Part shown: piece by piece, positions 13,108 through 21,047 of the stretch
Numbering within the stretch: the stretch's first letter is position 1
Layout of the letters: each line of letters starts with the position of its first letter
DNA from: a virus
Virus record (IMG/VR): IMGVR_UViG_3300024264_000190
Location: 1-21,294 of that record
Length of the DNA: 21,294 nt
Strand: one strand, 5' to 3'
Program-made: the position numbers and the translations under genes
Notes under the pieces: model-generated
The model's database searches: none
Told to the model about the DNA's origin: nothing
The model's input: the letters and a program-made list of their open reading frames with translations, nothing else

Positions 13108-13659
13108 TTAAAGTGTCCCCATATCACTGCTGTATAAACCTGAAGATGTTATAGTACCATAATCAACGTCAAACGCAAGTTGCATGTATTGTGCATGACT
13201 TGTAATATTTGGAACAATATCGCCAAATTCTAATTGAGTACTAAAAACTTCACTACCTTGACTCGATGTGTCTGTAATAGTTAATGTATTGCCAGTTAAG
13301 TTAGTTGTAATACCTGCGCCACCTATAATACGTAATGTTTCGCCATCGTCGACATTCATACTACCACCGTCAGTAACTACTAACATGCCCTGTAGATCTG
13401 TGCTAATTTGTATGTCGTTTCCTGCAACTGCGGCAACAGACATTCCTGTACCTGCTGTGAGGTTTTTAAATGTTAATTGATCACCAACTTTGCCTGCAAA
13501 TACAGCAACACCTGTTCCTATACCAGCGGCTGTTGTTGCTTCTGGTTGACGTAAATCTAATTCATCAAAGTTTTCGTTTACTTTACGAAATGCTTCTCTT
13601 AAATCATCACCTGTGCCATCGTTAGCAATATTACCAATGTTAATGTTTTGTATTGTCAT
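13108..13659 (-). CDS. Tail-fibre-like structural protein (183 aa)
   Basis: The N-terminal segment INIGNIANDGTGDDLREAF (5-23) with the following KVNENFDELD is a recurrent motif of phage fibre and structural proteins, ending in a short coiled coil. The middle (VAVFAGKVGDQLTFKNL, AGTGMSVAAVAGNDIQIST) consists of repetitive beta strands, as in a trimeric beta-helix. The rest is polar and beta-rich up to SSGLYSSDMGTL. AAGGAAA lies 7 bases before the ATG at 13659, and an AATAAATA late-like box lies upstream. No enzymatic motif is present. It probably forms part of a fibre together with its Gly-rich and PIG-repeat neighbours, as inferred from motif and context. Confidence 0.78.
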   Translation of the reverse strand: MTIQNINIGNIANDGTGDDLREAFRKVNENFDELDLRQPEATTAAGIGTGVAVFAGKVGDQLTFKNLTAGTGMSVAAVAGNDIQISTDLQGMLVVTDGGSMNVDDGETLRIIGGAGITTNLTGNTLTITDTSSQGSEVFSTQLEFGDIVPNITSHAQYMQLAFDVDYGTITSSGLYSSDMGTL

Positions 13660-13677
13660 AATCTTTTCCTTATACTG

Positions 13678-13685
13678 TATTTATT
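13678..13685 (-). promoter_or_regulatory. Late-promoter-like box AATAAATA before the 183-aa gene
   Basis: The minus-strand context is TTAATAATAAATACAGTATAAGG. It lies in the 27-base gap after the glycine-rich gene, overlapping the very end of the gap, and is followed by the AAGGAAA ribosome-binding site. The ATAAATACAGTATA string is almost shared with the box at 2658-2665. Confidence 0.5.
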
Positions 13686-13686
13686 A

Positions 13687-14730
13687 TTAACTACCATAGA
13701 AGATACGTATTGCACCTTGTGTACCATTGCTACCATTCTGACCTAAGAACCAGTAATATGTATATGAATAACTGCCTGAAATTATAGTTTGGGCTCTAAT
13801 TCTTCCGCCAGCGCCACCTCCGCCACCACCGCCATATGCACTACCTGTTGCTGTACCACCGTTGCCTCCGGATCCTGCTAGTAGGTAATTATAAGGACCT
13901 GTTCCTAGAGCAGGTGCATCAGCACCTTGACTTCCTGTATTTGCGCCTCCATATAAATGGCTACTACCACCGTTGCCTCCGTTAGCCTTTTTATGATAAT
14001 TATATCCTCCAGTACTTCTGTGAAACTCTCCATTGCCCATGCCGCCATTACCTGCGTTTGATGTACCGCCACCACCGCCTGCTTTTACTAAGTATAAACT
14101 GCCTCGATTTTCGGCATCGCGTCCAGCCTTGCCTGCATTTGCGGCTATACTTGTAGTATTGTTATTAGCCCACGTTGATGTCGATACTAATCCTCCTGCT
14201 CCACCAGTATTGCTTAATCCACTTCCCTTGCCACCAAAGGCCGATAAAATAGCAGGACCGCTTGTACCAGAATAGTTAGGATCACCGCTATACCATATAA
14301 TAGTATCTCCTCCATTGGTAGAGGCTGTTTCGTGGCTTCCTTGTGGATAGTAACTCTGTGGACTGTTTATGGTTTCAAAAGGTGAGTTTGTACTCATAGT
14401 ACCGCCACCGCCTGCTTTTCCTATAGTAAAACTAAAAATTTCTCCCGGCGTAACTGCTAAGTCAATAACAGAAATGTAACTACCACCTCCGCCACCGCCT
14501 CCGGATCCATATGAATAACGTCCTGGTGCTCCACCTCCGCCACCGCTTATTGCTTGTATAGATACAGATGTTATTCCTGTAGGAACAGTCCATGTTTGTG
14601 GACTATCACCGCTTTGTGTAACTGAACTAAAAACTGCTTCGCCGGATGTTGATTGACTAGTATCGTTTATAGTTACATCAGTTGAAATAGCAGTGCCGTC
14701 TAATGTAAGTGTAAGGGTTTCGTTTGCCAT
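13687..14730 (-). CDS. Glycine-rich adhesin-like structural protein with half a Calx-beta domain
   Basis: Residues 1-26 (ANETLTLTLDGTAISTDVT then INDTS) look like the C-terminal half of a Calx-beta domain whose first half ends the upstream 2098-residue gene. Residues ~45-347 are a glycine-rich sheet module: WTVPTGITSVSIQAISGGGG, GGGGGGGSYISVID, VTPGEIFSFTIGKAGGGG and many GGxGG tracts, ending GSNGTQGAIRIFYGS. Such polyglycine modules occur in phage adhesins and receptor-binding proteins (T-even gp38 is the classic glycine-rich case). An equivalent module lies in the upstream giant protein (residues 826-1300). AAGGA lies 8 bases before the ATG, 11 bases after the upstream stop. A cell-surface-binding role is inferred. 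The coding region is GC-richer locally because of the Gly codons. Confidence 0.85.
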   Translation of the reverse strand: MANETLTLTLDGTAISTDVTINDTSQSTSGEAVFSSVTQSGDSPQTWTVPTGITSVSIQAISGGGGGAPGRYSYGSGGGGGGGSYISVIDLAVTPGEIFSFTIGKAGGGGTMSTNSPFETINSPQSYYPQGSHETASTNGGDTIIWYSGDPNYSGTSGPAILSAFGGKGSGLSNTGGAGGLVSTSTWANNNTTSIAANAGKAGRDAENRGSLYLVKAGGGGGTSNAGNGGMGNGEFHRSTGGYNYHKKANGGNGGSSHLYGGANTGSQGADAPALGTGPYNYLLAGSGGNGGTATGSAYGGGGGGGAGGRIRAQTIISGSYSYTYYWFLGQNGSNGTQGAIRIFYGS

Positions 14731-14741
14731 TTTAAAATTCC

Positions 14742-17700
14742 TTAATCTGTTAAATTATCTTCAGTAACATTAATAGTAATAGTTGCACTATTGTTAAGAA
14801 TTGTAAATGTACCAGTTAAACTTACTCCGCCAATATCTGCACTTGATACACCAGTAATAGTGTATGCTACATTGGCACCATTTGCTACATTTGTTGTGTC
14901 TAGAGTAATTGTGAAACTTCCACCTTCATCTACTGTTGACTGACTTGAGGATAATGAATATGTTGGTAAAGATATTTCTGGTTCTACTTGTAGACTTGTA
15001 TCTAGTACCATTTTATATTCTACAAATCCTGATACTGATGTGCTTGTAGTACCGTTTACTAATCCGCCTGCTGTTGCTAACGTATCATCTACTGTTCCGC
15101 CTGTAGTATGAACTGAAATTGGAGAATTTGAATCTATACTAACACTGCCATGTATTTCATATGTCCAATCCTCAACAGTTAATGTACCCGTACCATCTGC
15201 TTGATTTATTGGAACACTAGCAATTACTCCGCCAACTCTACCTAAACTTGTTTGTGTACTAGATATTCCGTAACCACTTACCCATAATCTATTATTTGGA
15301 TTTAATGTATTATCTAAACTACATTTATAAAGTCCTACGTTTAAATTAGAACTAGCATTTGTATGTAAATTTCTAAACTTAGCATTACTAAGGTCTTCAC
15401 TGAATGATATAACCATACCGCGTTTGTTAGTATTAGTACTATCTAAGTTTTGTTCACCAACTGCAAAAATTTTATTATTTCTTGTATCAAACTCAACATC
15501 TCTTAATTTTGGTTTTGTTACTCTATAGTCTTGTGTAATACTTTGTTCACCGATGTCATTTAATACCCAATCAGTTGTAATGTCACCAGTAAGTGCGTTT
15601 AGTTTAAGAATGTGTGATTGTTCATAACCAGAATCTGGAGTATCTACATAACCAAGACCAACTATTGGATTGTCGTTTTGATCAATTGTAATACCTGCTG
15701 GTTCAAACCCTGTACCTGTTGCGGCCACTACATAAAAGAACTTAGCATATTGTAATGTTAAAGAACTATTAAATTTACGAACAAATACTGTTTTTTCAGT
15801 ACCATCACTTTTTAATTCAGATCCTGTAACATATATGTTACCTGTACTGTCTACAGCAACATCGTGTGCAACACTTAATTTATCACTCGGAGATACTTTT
15901 CTAACAGTCAATACGTCACCGTTTGTTATATCTACTTTCATCATCCACATGCCACTATTCAAGTTTTGCAAATAGTTTGCACCTACTACAACAATATTAC
16001 CATCACTTGTAAATGCCATTTCCTTAATACCTAAAGCATTACCGTCACTGTCCTGATAACTGCGTTGCCATAACACTGTTCCTGATGCATCTAATTTTGT
16101 AATATAAGCATCACTAGGATAATCAACACTTGGTACATTAGTTTCCCAGTTCCATGATCCACTGTACCCTGTATAAATGTTTTCACTGCTGTCAACAATC
16201 GCACTTGTTAAGATATAGTTTTGTGTAAATGTACGTCTCCAAATTGGAGATCCCCTGTCAGTGTACTTAATTAATGCACAAGTTTTATTGTTGCCACTAT
16301 CAAGTTGTTCAATAACAACTGAAGAAGCACTACCTGCATGTGCAACAAATTGGAACGTTGTATTATCTGAACGTGAAGCAGTAGGTCCGTAATGTGTAGT
16401 TGCCCAATGCTTATCTGCAATATAAATTTCACCATTCATATCAGTGTGTATACTACATTGATAATACTTACGTCCACCTACTGTAGGAGTATAACTTACT
16501 ATTGCATTAGTTGTACCTTGATTTGCAACTGCATTTGTTTGATTTTGTGTTCCATTACCTTTTACATCTTTAATATAAAACGGATGTCCGCTTGCATTAA
16601 TTGTCCAAGAAATAGTATCATTTCTATCAAATACCAACGGAGGATTTAATCCACTAATTGTTCCATTTCTATCACTTCCTGAATTCCAAACATATCCACT
16701 TGCGCCACTGTTAGTAACTGCGCCAGCAAGTGTTTCTTGAGTGCCATCACTTGTATCGTTAATTGTTACATCAATGCTCTCAGCATTGTCAGTCATGTAT
16801 GGTAGATAAAAGTTTTCATTAACTTGTGTAGTTTTTGTTAGGTCTTCAATTAGTTTAAGATTAAAAGTTTCAGTACCATCAAACGTATCATCTGCTGTAA
16901 CTGTAAAAGTTTTACTATTTGCAACCTGTGTAAGTGTACCTCTAATATTTCCGTAGGTTGTAACTAATCCAGCCATGTCAATATCTGCTGTTCCTATGCC
17001 TGTAACTTCATAAGGGAATAACACTTGCGGAACTGTTGTACTAAGATTATTAGTTACTGCTACTGTAAATGTACTGCCTTCGTTAGCATTAGTTTTATTA
17101 GACGAAAGTGTTAATTGAGGCGCTTCAAATTTATCTCTACTGCCTGGATATCTAATCCATATTCCACCGTCTTGTCCTGACTCTGCTCTAGTTGTACTAC
17201 CAGAAGTTGCAAGACCCATTACAAGCACTCCGCCTGCACCTGCGCCAACTTCATAACTTGCTGTTGCAGGAGTTACAGTATCAACATTATTTCCTGCCTC
17301 ACCGGCAACACCTGTGGTTACATTTCCTGCACCGCTTATTGTTAATGTTGGAACTGTTGTGGACGCAAATCCTCCACGTAGACCTGTAAGTTCTTTTGTA
17401 AGTGTTGTACCGCCACCTCTTGCTCCGTAAGTAATACCAGTACCACTTTGCCAGTTAGCAACATAACCATGTCCGCCACCTGTGCCTCCAGTTAATGTTG
17501 GAAAAACTGTATCATTGCCTTCAGCATGTAAAATTACTTCTGCTAATTTTGTTGTGTTTAAGTCTGTAGCACCTGTTGCAACACCGCCTCTAAATTCAAT
17601 TATAGTAACTGGTTCATCTGCTGTGTAACTTCCACTTCTTATAAATGTTCCACTGCCGTAAGTTGTTGTTGTTTCAATTGCACTTGCACCATTTTCAACT

Positions 17701-20700
17701 CCGCCGAATGTATATTGTGCATTAGATCCTGACAACACAATGGTTGCTTGAGATCCAAAATCTTTACCTAAACTTTTATAAACATACTTAGGTGTACCAG
17801 TGCCATTGCGTACTAATACATAATATGCATCATAGTCAACTCCAGCATTTGTCCAAGACCCTGATTGTGCTAATACTGTTTTAATTTTTTGTCCTAGTAC
17901 ATAAGCATACTCGTCATCATAATCATTAGAGCCTCCACTTATAACATCTAGTGTAACTCTTATACCACCTGAGTAAGTTATATTATCACTACGTACATTT
18001 CCTGTAGTAGTGCTAGTCCAGTTGTATGGTGATGTTTGGGCGTTACTAGGATCTAGTACAACGTTATATGGAGTTCCGTTACCGCCGACCGAGCCAGCAC
18101 CAGCACCGCCGCCACCGCCTCCAACAATCGCTGAACCTAGTTGAAATCTCATTGAGTCACCACCTGCGCCACCTGCTTTACTGATTGTAAATGCACCAGT
18201 TGTTGTTCCACCTGCGCCGCCTAGTTTTCTTTGGTAAGGACTTATACTGTTAATTGAAACTGCTGTACTTGTTTGTCCGCCGCCTGCTACATAAGTAGTT
18301 CCGGCGTATGTAATTGTAGTATCGCCACCGTTGTTGTTACCTGTTCCTTTTGCACCAACATTATAAGTAATAGATTGTCCTGGAGTTACTGAAAGGTTAT
18401 TAATAATACCAACTGCACCTGCGCCACCGCCACCAGTTACTTGTCCAGCACCAAGCGCGGCCGTTGTTCCTGAACCAGCACCAGCACCAACTGCTAGAAT
18501 ACTTACGCTAGTAACATCTGCTGGAATTAAAAATGATCCAGATCCTGCTGTAGTTGCAATTTCATCACCGGCTACTAGTGTTGTACTTGTATCAATTATT
18601 GTTACTGTTGTGCTTACGTTGTCAACAGATGTAAGTGACATAGTAAGAGTTTCACTGCCTTCTGTTGTAAAATCTTCTGCCACTGTAAAGTTTATTCTTG
18701 TAACACTACCTACAACAAAATTTCCTGCAATTGATCCTGTGCTGAGATCAGTAGCACTAATTCCTGTTATTGCATATGGAAGTTGTACTCCTGGTACTCC
18801 ATTCTCTACAACTAGATCAATATAAAAATCATCACCTTCGTTTACTTGACTTGCACTTGCAACAAGATTATATGTAATAGGTGAATTACTTGTGTCATTA
18901 ATTTGTACATCAATGTCTTGTCCAGCCGCCGCAAAATTAAATGTTTCTGTACCTTCAAGTAATCCGTCTGCTGTAACAACGTATGTACGTGTAGTATCGC
19001 TACCTACAGTAAGAGTACCTGTTAGATCTGCATCACTAATATCTGCACTAGATACACCACTAATTGTATAAGGTACACTTGTACCTGTTAAAACATTTGA
19101 TGGAGTAAGTGTAATTGTAAATGTTTCGCCTTCTCCAACACTATCTCTTGAAGTTGTAAGAGCGTATTCAGCATCAGGTTTACTTGTGTCTACTAAAGTG
19201 ACAGTAACAAATTTATTCTCAATATCAACAAGTGCTAATCTGAATGTTTCATTACCGTCATCAAACACATTATCTTCTGTTGCAGTAAAGGTTAGTACTT
19301 GATTAGTTCCTATAATGAATGATCCAGATAAACTTGCATCTGCAATGTCTGCACTTTCGACTCCTGTAATTAAATAAGGAACAATAGTTCCGTTAACAAG
19401 ACCAGTTGTAGTTAATGTAACTGTAAAACTTCCACCTTCATCTACACTTGAAGCACTTGCTGTTAGTGCATAAGTTGCTTCTTGAGCACCAGCATCAGCA
19501 ATAATAGTTTCATCGCCTGCAATAGTTAATACGTTTGCCTCGTTATATGGTTGGTGTGCATATGCATTTGTGCCGCCCATTAAACTTCTGTAGTTTGTGT
19601 AATCTGTTCCAGTATTACCATTTTCATCTAACTGTGTTTTAGCACTAGATGTTATCCATGCTTTTGCTTGTGCAGTAGTTGAACTAGGTTGTATTTCTCC
19701 ATAGGTTGCAATTAGTCCTGCAATTTGTGGAGCCGCCATAGATGTTCCGCTTATGTTTGTTATTCTAAATGATGTGTCATTGTATTGTGCATCTGTGAAT
19801 CTATTTGTTGTACTTGTTGCACTAAAAATATTTGTTCCCGGTGCATATACATCGACACCTGGACCTTTTTCAGAACTTTGTGCTACTTGTTCATTACCGT
19901 CTGCATCTAATGCACTGTCAATATTACCTACCATAAGTGCATTTGTACTATAAGGTGATGATCCTCTATGATAGTATTTTGTTTGTCCAAAACTTGTTGT
20001 ATAATAATTGTTATAATCTGGATCAGTTGATGTTGCAATTTTATGATAGTTGTTGCCTGCGGCAATAACAACATGTACTCCTGCTTCAATTAATTCTTCT
20101 ACATCGGCATCAACTGATGCAATCCTAACACCATGTCTATAACCTGTGCCATCAAATGCACCTGTCATACCGTATGCGGTATTTTTAGAATTTCCAGTCC
20201 AAGATGCACCTCTATAGTTACCACCATTAATGTATAGATATCTACTAAAGTATCCCCAACTCATGTTTATTACTGTAGGACGTTTTTGTCCTGTTAATAC
20301 ATCTGGAGTTTTTGCTTTGTGCCATTCTTTAACAACATCAAAAATATCACTTATTGGCATTCCATTATTTGGATCTGAAGATCCTTCTAAGCCTGCAATC
20401 TTTATAGAATATATTCTTGAATTTTTAGCCCAGCCGTATGTTTTACCTGCGGCAATACCTGCACAGTGAGTACCATGACCATCATAGTCTGTATAAAATC
20501 CTGCGGGTAATGTTCCACTTACTACTGACTGTGCTTGGTACCAATCAATTTCTTGTACTCGACTAGTATTAAAAGAATCTTGGAATTCAGGATGGTCTGA
20601 TTGTATACCGCTATCTTGTATAATAAAGTCAACACCTGTACCTGTAAGTGTATGTGTGTATCCTCCAACAACTACTCCACTTGAGTTATAAGGATTTGAT

Positions 20701-21038
20701 AACGCACTCATTCTACGTAAACCCCAGTTAATATTGTCTCCGCTGGATGCTGTTGACTTATTAAAATTTCCTACTTGTGTTGCAAATCTTTCAATACCAA
20801 TATCGTCACGCAAGTCTGGTCTTAGTTCAACTGCTTCTACTCTACTATCATTTTGTAATTCAACTGCTTCTTGGTCAGTTAGTAAATAATGTGTGTTACG
20901 TGTTGATCCTGGTCTTTCATTAGCAACTGTAACTGCCTTGTTCGGCACATAAGGTAGCATGTTATCAGCAATCATATCTTGCCTAAAAGCATTTGGATCT
21001 ATACCTTTTTTAAGTGTTACAATATATTCTTTTTCCAT
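14742..21038 (-). CDS. Giant structural protein: subtilisin-like protease, Calx-beta repeats, Gly-rich module, cupredoxin-like domain, beta-propeller
   Basis: The 2098-residue protein has at least six parts. (1) Residues ~100-450 are a peptidase S8 domain with an intact triad: Asp142 (QDSGIQSDHPEF), His188 (DGHGTHCAG), Ser433 (ISGTSMAAPQIAG), plus oxyanion Asn329. (2) Residues 523-819 are three Calx-beta-like repeats, each with a VxEG start and ending xDTS. (3) Residues 826-1300 are a Gly-rich sheet with an insert at ~991-1178. (4) Residues 1306-1430 are a fourth Calx-beta repeat. (5) Residues 1445-1541 are cupredoxin-like, with His1485, Cys1528, His1531 and Met1534. (6) Residues 1550-1945 have propeller-like repeats (DSTGNIYVTG, TSDGNIVVVG). 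A fifth Calx-beta begins at ~2025 and is cut by the stop. No signal peptide is seen. It is probably a tail adhesin or depolymerase-like protein; the start at 21038 has AAGGAT. Confidence 0.9.
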   Translation of the reverse strand: MEKEYIVTLKKGIDPNAFRQDMIADNMLPYVPNKAVTVANERPGSTRNTHYLLTDQEAVELQNDSRVEAVELRPDLRDDIGIERFATQVGNFNKSTASSGDNINWGLRRMSALSNPYNSSGVVVGGYTHTLTGTGVDFIIQDSGIQSDHPEFQDSFNTSRVQEIDWYQAQSVVSGTLPAGFYTDYDGHGTHCAGIAAGKTYGWAKNSRIYSIKIAGLEGSSDPNNGMPISDIFDVVKEWHKAKTPDVLTGQKRPTVINMSWGYFSRYLYINGGNYRGASWTGNSKNTAYGMTGAFDGTGYRHGVRIASVDADVEELIEAGVHVVIAAGNNYHKIATSTDPDYNNYYTTSFGQTKYYHRGSSPYSTNALMVGNIDSALDADGNEQVAQSSEKGPGVDVYAPGTNIFSATSTTNRFTDAQYNDTSFRITNISGTSMAAPQIAGLIATYGEIQPSSTTAQAKAWITSSAKTQLDENGNTGTDYTNYRSLMGGTNAYAHQPYNEANVLTIAGDETIIADAGAQEATYALTASASSVDEGGSFTVTLTTTGLVNGTIVPYLITGVESADIADASLSGSFIIGTNQVLTFTATEDNVFDDGNETFRLALVDIENKFVTVTLVDTSKPDAEYALTTSRDSVGEGETFTITLTPSNVLTGTSVPYTISGVSSADISDADLTGTLTVGSDTTRTYVVTADGLLEGTETFNFAAAGQDIDVQINDTSNSPITYNLVASASQVNEGDDFYIDLVVENGVPGVQLPYAITGISATDLSTGSIAGNFVVGSVTRINFTVAEDFTTEGSETLTMSLTSVDNVSTTVTIIDTSTTLVAGDEIATTAGSGSFLIPADVTSVSILAVGAGAGSGTTAALGAGQVTGGGGAGAVGIINNLSVTPGQSITYNVGAKGTGNNNGGDTTITYAGTTYVAGGGQTSTAVSINSISPYQRKLGGAGGTTTGAFTISKAGGAGGDSMRFQLGSAIVGGGGGGAGAGSVGGNGTPYNVVLDPSNAQTSPYNWTSTTTGNVRSDNITYSGGIRVTLDVISGGSNDYDDEYAYVLGQKIKTVLAQSGSWTNAGVDYDAYYVLVRNGTGTPKYVYKSLGKDFGSQATIVLSGSNAQYTFGGVENGASAIETTTTYGSGTFIRSGSYTADEPVTIIEFRGGVATGATDLNTTKLAEVILHAEGNDTVFPTLTGGTGGGHGYVANWQSGTGITYGARGGGTTLTKELTGLRGGFASTTVPTLTISGAGNVTTGVAGEAGNNVDTVTPATASYEVGAGAGGVLVMGLATSGSTTRAESGQDGGIWIRYPGSRDKFEAPQLTLSSNKTNANEGSTFTVAVTNNLSTTVPQVLFPYEVTGIGTADIDMAGLVTTYGNIRGTLTQVANSKTFTVTADDTFDGTETFNLKLIEDLTKTTQVNENFYLPYMTDNAESIDVTINDTSDGTQETLAGAVTNSGASGYVWNSGSDRNGTISGLNPPLVFDRNDTISWTINASGHPFYIKDVKGNGTQNQTNAVANQGTTNAIVSYTPTVGGRKYYQCSIHTDMNGEIYIADKHWATTHYGPTASRSDNTTFQFVAHAGSASSVVIEQLDSGNNKTCALIKYTDRGSPIWRRTFTQNYILTSAIVDSSENIYTGYSGSWNWETNVPSVDYPSDAYITKLDASGTVLWQRSYQDSDGNALGIKEMAFTSDGNIVVVGANYLQNLNSGMWMMKVDITNGDVLTVRKVSPSDKLSVAHDVAVDSTGNIYVTGSELKSDGTEKTVFVRKFNSSLTLQYAKFFYVVAATGTGFEPAGITIDQNDNPIVGLGYVDTPDSGYEQSHILKLNALTGDITTDWVLNDIGEQSITQDYRVTKPKLRDVEFDTRNNKIFAVGEQNLDSTNTNKRGMVISFSEDLSNAKFRNLHTNASSNLNVGLYKCSLDNTLNPNNRLWVSGYGISSTQTSLGRVGGVIASVPINQADGTGTLTVEDWTYEIHGSVSIDSNSPISVHTTGGTVDDTLATAGGLVNGTTSTSVSGFVEYKMVLDTSLQVEPEISLPTYSLSSSQSTVDEGGSFTITLDTTNVANGANVAYTITGVSSADIGGVSLTGTFTILNNSATITINVTEDNLTD
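18582..19472 (-). repeat. Three tandem Calx-beta-like repeats within the giant protein gene
   Basis: Residues 523-819 of the 2098-residue protein contain three ~95-100-residue repeats. Each starts near ALTxSxxxVxEGxxFxxxL, has a PYxITGxxxxD centre and ends with an xVTxxDTS element. Further copies lie at residues 1306-1430 and 2025-2098 (incomplete). DNA identity between copies is only partial, so these are old protein-level duplications. Confidence 0.8.
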
Positions 21039-21047
21039 TTCTTATCC

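Noticed and set aside
14742-14758. Programmed -1 slippery heptamer at the split-domain junction
   Set aside because: The bases TTTAACA before the stop do not fit X-XXY-YYZ, and the -1 frame is open only over about 10 bases, so there is no clear frameshift signal.
16392-16649. Plus-strand open frame antisense to the cupredoxin region (also 20230-20469, 14033-14275 and others)
   Set aside because: These open frames sit opposite long, clearly coding minus-strand genes, have no ribosome-binding sites and show the compositional bias of antisense shadows (Cys/Ile- or Pro-rich).
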